A DNA stretch of 64,000 nucleotides from Comamonas testosteroni ATCC 11996 (lineage in GTDB: Bacteria > Pseudomonadota > Gammaproteobacteria > Burkholderiales > Burkholderiaceae_C): NCBI RefSeq assembly GCF_000241525.1, contig NZ_AHIL01000049.1, positions 186,001-250,000 of the forward strand, given 5' to 3'. Positions 56,842 through 64,000 of the stretch are shown here, one piece after another; the first letter of the stretch is position 1, and the number at the start of each line of letters is the position of its first letter. The notes under the pieces are model-generated. The model searched no databases and was not told where the DNA came from. It saw nothing but the letters and a program-made list of their open reading frames with translations. Position numbers and translations under genes: made by a program.

Positions 56842-58248
56842 TCAAACCGGAACGCCCACCAGATCATGCCCCTGCGTGCCCACGATGCGCACGCTGATCA
56901 GCTCGCCCACCTTGTAGGTCTTGCTGGCCTTTTCAGGCGGCTGGATGTGAACCACGCCGTCGATCTCGGGAGCATCGGCATAGGTTCGGCCCACACCCCC
57001 CTTTTTGCCCAGGCTGACCGCTTTGTCCACCAATACCTTCATGACCTGGCCCACCCGGCGCTGCAGACGCTTGGTGGAGACCTCCTCGGCCACCTCCATG
57101 AAGCGCGCACGACGTGCTTCGCGCACCTCTTCGGGCAGCATGCCGGGAAGTTCGTTAGCGGTGGCGCCTTCAACGGGGCTGTAGGCAAAGCAGCCGGCAC
57201 GGTCGATCTCGGCTTCGCGGATAAAGTTAAGCAGATGCTCGAACTCTTCCTCGGTCTCGCCGGGGAAACCAGCAATGAAGGTGGAACGAATCACCAGCTC
57301 GGGGCAGATCTTGCGCCACTCGCGGATACGGTCCAGGTTCTTTTCGCCCGATGCGGGTCGCTTCATGCGCTTGAGCACATCAGGGTGGCTGTGCTGCAAG
57401 GGCACGTCCAAGTAAGGCAGGATCTTGCCCTCGGCCATCAGGGGCAGGACCGCATCCACGGTTGGATAGGGGTAGACATAGTGCAGACGCACCCAGGCAC
57501 CGTGCTGCTGCGCCAGCTTGCCCAGCTCGTCGGCCAGCTCCAGCATGCGGGTTTTGACGGGCTTGCCGTCCCAGAAGCCGGTACGGTACTTCACGTCCAC
57601 ACCATAGGCCGAGGTATCCTGGCTGATTACCAACAGCTCTTTCACGCCCCCTTCGAACAGCGCCTTGGCCTCCTTGAGCACATCGCCGATCGGACGCGAA
57701 ACCAAATCGCCGCGCATGCTGGGGATGATGCAAAAGGTGCAGCGATGGTTGCAGCCTTCGGAAATCTTCAGATAGGCATAGTGCTTGGGCGTGAGCTTGA
57801 TGCCAGCGTCGCCAAAGCTGCCAGGCACCAGGTCCACGAACGGGTCGTGCGGCTTGGGCAGATGAGTGTGCACCGCATCCATCACTTCCTGCGTCGCATG
57901 GGGTCCTGTGACTGCCAGCACGCTGGGATGCACCTCGGCCACCATGGTGGAGCCTCCCTCTTTGCCCGCCTTGGCACCCAGGCAACCGGTCACGATCACC
58001 TTGCCGTTGGCTGCCAGAGCTTCGCCAATGGTGTCCAGGCTTTCCTTGACGGCATCGTCGATGAAGCCGCAGGTGTTGACGATGACCAAATCCGCACCTT
58101 CAAAGGTCTTGGATGTCTGGTAACCCTCGGCGCTGAGCTGCGTGAGAATCAGCTCGCTATCAGTCAAGGCCTTGGGGCAGCCCAACGAAACAAAGCCCAC
58201 TTTGGGGATTGCGGTTTGCGTGGGGCTAACGGAGTCGATTGATTTCAT
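56842..58248 (-). CDS. rimO: ribosomal protein S12 methylthiotransferase RimO
   Basis: A 468-residue radical SAM enzyme that methylthiolates an aspartate of ribosomal protein S12. The N-terminal MTTase domain has three cluster cysteines ([23 protein letters not shown]); the radical SAM cluster is CNHRCTFC; the C-terminal TRAM domain binds RNA. Length is normal for RimO. A single gene with its own terminator. Confidence 0.96.
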   Translation of the reverse strand: MKSIDSVSPTQTAIPKVGFVSLGCPKALTDSELILTQLSAEGYQTSKTFEGADLVIVNTCGFIDDAVKESLDTIGEALAANGKVIVTGCLGAKAGKEGGSTMVAEVHPSVLAVTGPHATQEVMDAVHTHLPKPHDPFVDLVPGSFGDAGIKLTPKHYAYLKISEGCNHRCTFCIIPSMRGDLVSRPIGDVLKEAKALFEGGVKELLVISQDTSAYGVDVKYRTGFWDGKPVKTRMLELADELGKLAQQHGAWVRLHYVYPYPTVDAVLPLMAEGKILPYLDVPLQHSHPDVLKRMKRPASGEKNLDRIREWRKICPELVIRSTFIAGFPGETEEEFEHLLNFIREAEIDRAGCFAYSPVEGATANELPGMLPEEVREARRARFMEVAEEVSTKRLQRRVGQVMKVLVDKAVSLGKKGGVGRTYADAPEIDGVVHIQPPEKASKTYKVGELISVRIVGTQGHDLVGVPV

Positions 58249-58371
58249 TTGATTTTTCCAGCAGCGCAGCGTCTACGCGCCAAGCAGAAATTTTATTTCA
58301 ACGGCCAGATCAGCAGACTCGACTCTGTTGTTCGAGCCAGCCACACGCACGATGAAAAACTGGTAAACGAA

Positions 58372-58413
58372 AAAGGCGCTACCGCTTCTATAGCTGTAGC
58401 GCCTGTATTCTGG
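58372..58413. repeat. dispersed repeat after rimO
   Basis: AGGCGCTACCGCTTCTATAG and CTGTAGCGCCTGTATT: inverted GGCGCTAC and GTAGCGCC arms around a small loop, close to the copy at 45577. Confidence 0.6.
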
Positions 58414-58642
58414 CTGGTTCCACGAGATTCCATCTCGCGACCAACGGATTAAAAGACCGAGTCATCAACAAGCATTGACACGGCCTAAAACAGGTTAATC
58501 AGCTGATTTTATCAGCTGCGCCCCCAGGCTGCTCGCGCCCTCCAGGTCTCCCCTGGGCTGAGGTATGCCGACGGAAGCTTGCAACCACCTTCACCCTCTG
58601 GATAGCCAGAGGCATCCAATAGTTGCCCCCTCAATGCTCTCT

Positions 58643-59011
58643 TCAGCGAGCCCAGTCAATATGAGCAGATAAAGGAGCGACTGCAAGGCATTGCTCACTA
58701 GAGAAAAGCCGTTGGCAAAGGATTTCCGACAAGCACTGAACAAGCCGACAACCCTGACGATTGTCGAGCATGCGTTGCATCAAGGCAGGCAGGCGCAGAC
58801 ACCCAATCCACTCCGCCTGAGCAGCGCTTACATCATCACCGCTCGGAGCAAGCACACCTGACATATCAGTTTTGCCGACAGAAGGCCAAGGCATACAAGC
58901 CAGGGCCACGCCGAAATTTGCTGCAATCGTGCCAAGGGATTGCCGTACATTCGCACGATGGCTCCCGACAAGGCCTATGACCGTGAGTCCCCTGTCAAGA
59001 CCACTCGGAAT
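58643..59011 (-). pseudogene. C-terminal gene remnant, unknown family
   Basis: A continuous frame of 122 codons to a stop at 58643, preceded in frame by TGA at 59014-59012 and lacking an early ATG. It has coding character (VIGLVGSHRANVRQSLGTIA, ANFGVALACMPWPS, AEWIGCLRLPALMQRML). I could not assign a family. The missing start suggests an N-terminally truncated gene; a short protein from GTG 58909 is possible. Confidence 0.35.
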
Positions 59012-59126
59012 TCATGGGTCAACAACTCCCACAACATATTCAAACGACTCCAAGCATCCATGCACCTTGAGCCAACAGCACTTTCAGCAAGAAAGATACA
59101 TGCTTCCAAGCGCGCGGGAGTCACCT

Positions 59127-59507
59127 ATGCGTATAGGTGAACTCGCCGCACTCACAGGCTGCACGCCCAAAGCGCTACGCCTGTATGAGGCGCACGGTTT
59201 GCTCGGCACCGTGGCACGCCGAGGCAACTACCGCAACTACGGCCCGGAAGATGTGCAGCGCGTGCAGTGGATCCGCCAAGCGCTGTCGCTCGGTTTTCGT
59301 CTGGCTGCGCTACAGCCTCTACGCAGCATCGACACCCCCTCCGGCGCTGCTGCCGTCCAGGCGCTGCTCCAGACCCGGCGACGCGCCATTGCCGACGAAT
59401 TGGCGCGACTCCAAGCTACCGACATCGCCCTGGCTGCATTGACCATGGAACTGAGCACATGCGACGGTGCAAAGACATGCCGTTCACCAGAGCCACTCTC
59501 CATTTGA
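59127..59507 (+). CDS. MerR-family transcriptional regulator
   Basis: A 126-residue regulator. The winged helix covers residues 1-70 (MRIGELAALTGCTPKALRLYEAHGLL, GNYRNYGPEDVQRVQWI) followed by a dimerization helix and a C-terminal tail with two cysteines (STCDGAKTC) that could sense metal or redox state. It precedes the NAD(P)H oxidoreductase gene by 74 bases on the same strand, so it likely controls it; quinone or electrophile response would fit but is inferred. Confidence 0.85.
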   Translation: MRIGELAALTGCTPKALRLYEAHGLLGTVARRGNYRNYGPEDVQRVQWIRQALSLGFRLAALQPLRSIDTPSGAAAVQALLQTRRRAIADELARLQATDIALAALTMELSTCDGAKTCRSPEPLSI

Positions 59508-59581
59508 CGTTGTAGGGCTTGACTCTGCCCCCAAGGGCAAGGTGATGCTGACGGCTTACGAACTCAGGCCCCTCTATCACC

Positions 59582-60169
59582 ATGTCCCGTCGCATCCTCG
59601 TCATCCTCGGCCAACCCTCTTCCAACAGTCTATGCGCCGCCTTGGCGAGCACCTATGCCGATGCCGCACGCCACGCCGGAGCCGAAGTCCGGCTGCTGGA
59701 GTTGGGTGAAATGCAATTCGACCCCATCCTGCACCACGGATACGAGCATAGCCAGCCGCTGGAGACCGACCTGCGGAACGCTCAGGTCGACATTACCTGG
59801 GCGCAACACCTGGTGTGGGTCTATCCGATATGGTGGGGCGGACTACCTGCGCTGCTCAAGGGCTTTCTGGATCGCATCTTCCTGCCAGGTTTCGCCTTCA
59901 AATACCGATCCAACTCTGCATTGTGGGACCGCCTGCTCGCCGGCCGCACTGCTGAACTACTTGTGACGATGGACTTCCCTCCTTGGTACTACCGCTGGGT
60001 ACAGCGCCAACCGGGTCATCGGCAAATGAAGCAGAGCATCCTTGAGTTCAGCGGGATCCGGCCCGTGCGCGTGCACAGTTTCGGCCCGGTAGTCAAGTCC
60101 AGTGCTGCCAGGCGCGCCGCCTGGATAGAGCACGTGCGCATGCTGGGCACTCGTGCAGGCTTACGCTGA
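59582..60169 (+). CDS. NAD(P)H-dependent oxidoreductase (flavodoxin-like)
   Basis: A 195-residue flavoprotein of the NQO1/KefF type with a flavodoxin-like fold, reducing quinones or related compounds by two electrons. FMN/FAD-binding pieces are ILVILGQPSSNSLCAALA and LVWVYPIWWGGLPALLKGFLDRIFLPGFAFKY. It follows the MerR gene. Substrate unknown. Confidence 0.88.
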   Translation: MSRRILVILGQPSSNSLCAALASTYADAARHAGAEVRLLELGEMQFDPILHHGYEHSQPLETDLRNAQVDITWAQHLVWVYPIWWGGLPALLKGFLDRIFLPGFAFKYRSNSALWDRLLAGRTAELLVTMDFPPWYYRWVQRQPGHRQMKQSILEFSGIRPVRVHSFGPVVKSSAARRAAWIEHVRMLGTRAGLR

Positions 60170-60343
60170 CAGCGTCCGTCCTTAGTTCTCACCCACCGCT
60201 CTTTGCTGCGTCAGGAAGGATCGGCAAGCCACCTGACTTTCGTTGCGTGAAGCTCCACGCAACCAAGGAATACGGCCACAGACTGCTGCGGGGCGGATGC
60301 ATCGACCGGTTGAATCGCCGCCCATTGCAGTCATTCATTGATG

Positions 60344-62455
60344 CTAAAAACCTGCCTCCCTCCAAAAGACACTCGTCGCAGTTTTCACAAACTGCGCCGC
60401 AGCCGCTTCCCATTGGCCGCGAATGCTGACTTTGCCACGCCAACGGTGTTGCAAAACAGCGTCTGTTTCAAGCGGTGTCACCACATCCAGCACCACTCTG
60501 TAGACCGGACGCTCCGGGTATAGGGTGCCTTGCATGCTTCGGACCTGAATCATGCCTCCAGCTGCCGCAGACAGCGCTGCCTCCGAGAGGGTACGACTCG
60601 CATCCTGATCAACGCTGCGCACTGTCAAATCCAGTACCGGCCCCACGCCAGCGTCAGCGATAAATATTGCGCTATCGCCGATGCTGATGCGTTGAACATC
60701 TTCCTCAGGCACATAGGCAAGAACCTCAAGCCGATCGCTGCCCACGACCCTTCCCAGCAATTCATTCCGTGCCAGCCAGTCTCCCGTTCGAAGATCCGGA
60801 TCCACGTCGCGCAGCACTCCAGCGCCCGAGGCATTCAGACGGTAGCGACTGGCTTCGGTTTCCATCGCCTGCTGTTGGGTGGCCGCCTGTAGTTGACGCT
60901 CTTGCAGAACTTGCCAGTCTCTGCGCAGCTCCGAGTCGAAACCTGCTGCCGCTATTTGCTGCGAATATTGAGTCCTCTGCGCATCGTTTTGAGCCTGAGC
61001 CGCCTTGAGAGCCGGGGAGTCGAGCATAAAGACAGGGGCATCAACCTCGACCATGCGTGCGTCGCCAAACATTTGCTGCTGCAGCTGCGATGCATCAAGC
61101 GCATGCAAAGGCCATATCTCGCTGGATTGCAACATACCCTCGGTGCGGATTGGGGCAGGCAGGGGCAGCCAGCAAAGTGCAATAAGTGCAAAGACTCCGA
61201 TGGCACTCCAACGTGCTCTTCGACTACGCACGATTTGAGGCCAGCGTGAAGACCACGCTGAAATCTCTGACCACACAGGCTTGGCAATGAACCACACAAT
61301 CTCCACCAGAAACAGCAAGATGCCCAACGCCTTGATGAAGAAGTGATAGACCAAGGCCGCAATACCCAAGAAAAGGACCAGTCGATAGATCCAGGTAGCC
61401 CAGGCAAACAAAATCAGCCCGCGACGTTTGGCATCGGTAAAAGACTCCGGGGGAGATTCACCGAGCCTGAATAATTTCTCTCTGAGATCCCAGCGTGCCA
61501 GCGCAAAGGCGCGTGAGTGCAGATTAGGCATCTGTAGAAAGTCGGACAACAGAAAATACCCATCAAAACGCATGAACGGACTTGCATTGATGGCCAGCGT
61601 GCTGACCCATGTCGTGGTGGCCAGCAAAAAAGCCATGGACTTGGTGGCTCCTTCAGGCAACCAGACCCACGCCAGCAAGGCCCATGCGGCAATCATCAGC
61701 TCCGTTGCGATGCCAGCAACCGCGACCTTGAGGCGCTGGTCGCGCCGGGTCAATTTCCAGACCTCGTTGGTATCGGTGTATGCCACCGGCCAAAGCACCA
61801 GAAAGGCAACACCCATGGTCGGAACGCGGCATCCAAATCGCTTGGCCATCAAGCCGTGCCCCAGTTCATGAAGCACCTTGACAAACCCTAGCGTCAAACC
61901 ATAGGCCAGCAGTCCTTGCCAGGTCAGCGAATCAACCAAGGTGGCTGTGAACGTTCCCCAGGAGCGAGAAACACCCCAGACCCCAGCAAACAGAGCCAGC
62001 AAAGTGACCCAGCCAAACGTTCGGCTGAATAGAAACTCCAGCCGCGGCGCCCATCGTGTCAGCCAGCGATCGGGCCTGATCAGCGGAACCCGGAAAAAGA
62101 GGTAGTTATGAAGAAGCCATTGCATCCAGCTTGAGCGCCTGCCCTGCCACCTCTCAGCCAGCGCATCGGAGCTATTGGGAGGTGGCTCCAACAGATCATT
62201 TCGCTGTGCAAACTGCAAGAGCGCATTCACGTCTTCCTCATGGAGCGTCAATGTCGTTTGAGCACAGACATCTTGCACAATCGCGTCAGCGACGCCCAGA
62301 TGCCAGCGCTTGAACACCTCAAAGCTGGCCCAGTCCAGCTGAAAGAAAAGGTTGCGCACGGGATCATGCAAGGTCCAGCTGGGCTGACCATCGGGCAGCA
62401 CAGGACCGGCAAGCAAATCCAGTTCTTCACGCAAAGCAGGCCATGCGGTACTCAT
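60344..62455 (-). CDS. RRE-like/M50 metalloprotease/adaptor fusion
   Basis: A 703-residue membrane protein. Residues about 25-92 look like a PqqD/RRE winged helix (SWTLHDPVRNLFFQLDWASF ... LLQFAQRNDLLEP), which binds leader peptides in peptide-modifying systems. The M50 site-2-protease core follows: HELGHG (H196, E197, H200) and the third zinc ligand D298 in FMRFDGY, within about seven membrane segments (148-430). The C-terminal 270 residues resemble a HlyD/biotinyl-lipoyl periplasmic adaptor. Five bases follow the adaptor gene's stop, so it is the last gene of the operon. It probably processes or exports a peptide; no precursor gene is visible. Confidence 0.75.
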   Translation of the reverse strand: MSTAWPALREELDLLAGPVLPDGQPSWTLHDPVRNLFFQLDWASFEVFKRWHLGVADAIVQDVCAQTTLTLHEEDVNALLQFAQRNDLLEPPPNSSDALAERWQGRRSSWMQWLLHNYLFFRVPLIRPDRWLTRWAPRLEFLFSRTFGWVTLLALFAGVWGVSRSWGTFTATLVDSLTWQGLLAYGLTLGFVKVLHELGHGLMAKRFGCRVPTMGVAFLVLWPVAYTDTNEVWKLTRRDQRLKVAVAGIATELMIAAWALLAWVWLPEGATKSMAFLLATTTWVSTLAINASPFMRFDGYFLLSDFLQMPNLHSRAFALARWDLREKLFRLGESPPESFTDAKRRGLILFAWATWIYRLVLFLGIAALVYHFFIKALGILLFLVEIVWFIAKPVWSEISAWSSRWPQIVRSRRARWSAIGVFALIALCWLPLPAPIRTEGMLQSSEIWPLHALDASQLQQQMFGDARMVEVDAPVFMLDSPALKAAQAQNDAQRTQYSQQIAAAGFDSELRRDWQVLQERQLQAATQQQAMETEASRYRLNASGAGVLRDVDPDLRTGDWLARNELLGRVVGSDRLEVLAYVPEEDVQRISIGDSAIFIADAGVGPVLDLTVRSVDQDASRTLSEAALSAAAGGMIQVRSMQGTLYPERPVYRVVLDVVTPLETDAVLQHRWRGKVSIRGQWEAAAAQFVKTATSVFWREAGF

Positions 62456-62460
62456 GGGAC

Positions 62461-63825
62461 TTACCAGGCAATGAACTGGCGCAGGGCGGCCCAGGGCTTG
62501 CGCAGAACCCAGTAGACCAAAGGCACCCAATCTCCTTGCAGCTTGGCGGTACCTTTGAGGCCGATACGGGCCTCCTCCTTGGCGAGCGACATGGACGCAC
62601 GCACTCGATAGGCGTAGCTACCATCTGGCCTGGCATTGGCGTCATACGCCATATACCGTAGCTTGCCCTCCAGCCCTGCCATGGGATTCGCTGCCAGATA
62701 CAGCTTCACTGTGGATCCCTGGGCCAATGGAATGGCATCACCGATGGGAACCCAGGCCTCGATTTCCACCTCGTCGGGCCGGGCAATACGCATCACCCGC
62801 TCACCTGTCTGCACAGGCTTGCCTAGCCATTCGGTGGGAGAGTCAAACAAAACCATGCCATCTTCAGGTGCCAGCACCCGGCTGCGCTCACGCTGATCGC
62901 TCAGGTATTGCACCTCGGCGCGCTTCTCGCCTATACGCCCGACGAGCGCTGCCAGTTGCGCCTTGGAACGAACATCGCCCAAAGCCAGCTGGGCGGATTG
63001 TCGGTACTCGGCTTCAGCGGTCAGCAAAGCTTGCTGGGCAACCTCCAATCGGCTGCTGATCTGCGCCTCATCCAGTCCGAACAAGCGTTCACCTTTACGG
63101 ACCACTTGATTGGGCTGGACATGAATTTGATCGATGACGCCATCCAAAGGTGCTCTCAACACCACAGGCTGCGCAGCAACGAGCTCACCAGGAGCAAGCA
63201 CGCTCATGTGCACAGGCACGGCGCCAAGCACAAAAAGTCCGCCCAGAATCCAGGTGGTTTTTTTTTGCCACCAGCTTTTGGCGTTGACTCTCGATGCCGC
63301 AGGTTTTCGCCAGAATCTGGGCTGGCCTGTCTGCAGTGCAGAATAGGCATGAAACCAGATATGACCCCATTCGGCGAGAAGCGCAAAGCGCTGCTCTTCA
63401 ATTGCCTGCGCCCCCGAAAGCAGCAGTCCGCCTTCAGGAACAGGCTTCTGGCCATCTTGCACCAGAGGCACCCATACCGCATAGGGCCCCAGCCATTCGC
63501 TCCACGAGCTTGCCAACTCGGGGGGAAGCTGAGCCGGTTCAATGCGCCGAACCTGAATGGGTTGTTGCGCCTGGAGAAACTGGCATACCCCATGCAGCCA
63601 TTGGGCATAAGGCGTATTTCTATCGGTCTCGACCACGCCGGACAGGGCCGTTACCCCGCCGTCATCCAGCCACAGACATGCTTGACGGTAAGGTACGAGC
63701 AAACGGCTATCGTTGACCAGCAAAAAGCGCAGCTCGGCATTGCTGCGGGCAGCCCTGGCACGATGTCCCAGCTCAAGCAGCAGCATTGCCGGGTTCACGC
63801 TCTGAGGAGAAACGGCTGCGTTCAT
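62461..63825 (-). CDS. HlyD-family periplasmic adaptor with GAF-like N-terminus
   Basis: A 454-residue protein. Residues 1-165 form a cytoplasmic GAF-like sensor-type domain (ARSNAELRFLLVNDSRLLVPYRQ, YAVWVPLVQDG). A single membrane segment follows (about 190-210, TTWILGGLFVLGAVPVHMSV), then a biotinyl-lipoyl domain (VVLRAPLDGVIDQIHVQPNQ), a coiled-coil hairpin and beta-barrel part. Such adaptors link an inner-membrane pump to an outer-membrane channel. Directly upstream of the M50 gene. Codons just before the membrane segment hold nine A in a row. Confidence 0.8.
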   Translation of the reverse strand: MNAAVSPQSVNPAMLLLELGHRARAARSNAELRFLLVNDSRLLVPYRQACLWLDDGGVTALSGVVETDRNTPYAQWLHGVCQFLQAQQPIQVRRIEPAQLPPELASSWSEWLGPYAVWVPLVQDGQKPVPEGGLLLSGAQAIEEQRFALLAEWGHIWFHAYSALQTGQPRFWRKPAASRVNAKSWWQKKTTWILGGLFVLGAVPVHMSVLAPGELVAAQPVVLRAPLDGVIDQIHVQPNQVVRKGERLFGLDEAQISSRLEVAQQALLTAEAEYRQSAQLALGDVRSKAQLAALVGRIGEKRAEVQYLSDQRERSRVLAPEDGMVLFDSPTEWLGKPVQTGERVMRIARPDEVEIEAWVPIGDAIPLAQGSTVKLYLAANPMAGLEGKLRYMAYDANARPDGSYAYRVRASMSLAKEEARIGLKGTAKLQGDWVPLVYWVLRKPWAALRQFIAW

Positions 63826-63861
63826 GGCACAAGCGCCTTATATGCTGTACTCGTGACTCCA

Positions 63862-64000
63862 TCAACCATGGGCATACTGGGACATCCTTTTCCCCGCCTG
63901 CTGATTTGCCGCATTTGCCATCTTCTCGCTCAGTCCGGCTCTCCCTGCGGGTGCACTGGACGTGGCCCTTGCATCGCCGATGACCAATTTGACAGTCCGC
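63862..64000 (-). CDS. C-terminal end of an upstream gene, cut by window edge
   Basis: The last 45 codons of an ORF that continues beyond the window; the stop is at 63864-63862, 36 bases before the adaptor gene start on the same strand. The tail (VKLVIGDARATSSAPAGRAG, LSEKMANAANQQAGKRMSQY) is Ala-rich and polar. The family cannot be told. It is probably the first or an earlier gene of the adaptor/M50 operon. Confidence 0.45.
   Translation of the reverse strand, partial: RTVKLVIGDARATSSAPAGRAGLSEKMANAANQQAGKRMSQYAHG

Larger units (their letters stand above)
58249..59126. other. gene-poor stretch with repeat and remnant
   Basis: No intact gene. It contains a repeat at 58372-58413, a coding remnant on the minus strand at 58643-59011, and just before 59127 the ribosome site GGGAG of the MerR gene. 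Confidence 0.5.

Overview
The window looks like chromosome of a betaproteobacterium of the order Burkholderiales, family Comamonadaceae, most likely Comamonas. This is inferred from high GC and GC-ending codons across the core genes, an EarP-type EF-P pair, the DUF3619/DUF3106 genes beside a small sigma factor, and a short AGCTG-n-GCGC repeat family of the kind I associate with this group. No database search was possible. I see no insertion sequence, transposase, integrase, rRNA operon or CRISPR array.

Region 1-9000 is accessory and gene-poor. It holds an alpha/beta hydrolase, a coiled-coil protein, a hemerythrin-like protein, an MgtC/DUF4010-type membrane protein, two small exported proteins, a four-helix membrane protein and a GGDEF cyclase. 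Between them lie tiny ORFs, gene remnants and several plus-strand hairpin terminators with no clear gene upstream, which suggests decayed DNA. Region 9000-27500 is core genome: tRNA-Val with hupB, uvrC-pgsA, a LysR-controlled CoA-transferase/lyase/binding-protein operon, earP-efp, the N-degron transferases aat-bpt, an IclR regulator and a pbpG-like peptidase, then two different 2-isopropylmalate synthase genes.

Region 23000-31200 is a branched-chain amino acid block read on the minus strand: ilvI, ilvH, ilvC, pssA, a leucine leader peptide with an attenuator, the long leuA and the short leuA. Region 31400-37100 holds a sigma factor with two membrane-anchored DUF proteins, RDD, dgkA and LOG proteins, then nadE-PII. 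Region 37100-50000 holds a GNAT/FemAB-like protein, two chemoreceptors with WxxF-type C-terminal tails, ppa, an Mpo1-like protein, a Crp/Fnr regulator, a molybdenum cofactor run (moaA-mobA-moeA) and a thioredoxin. Region 49300-58250 has the enterobacterial-like order rnhA, methyltransferase, gloB, mltD, then recR, ybaB, dnaX, the SRP RNA and rimO.

Region 58250-64000 is again accessory: a gene remnant, a MerR-NQO pair and, at the right edge, an operon of an unrecognised upstream gene, a HlyD-type adaptor and a large RRE-like/M50 metalloprotease/adaptor fusion that looks like a peptide-export or peptide-processing module.

The strongest leads are the leucine attenuator with rare CTA codons (26440-26560), an A9 slippage site in dnaX placed to make a gamma subunit (55206-55214), in-frame repeat-derived segments inside moeA and the GNAT gene, and the M50/HlyD module.
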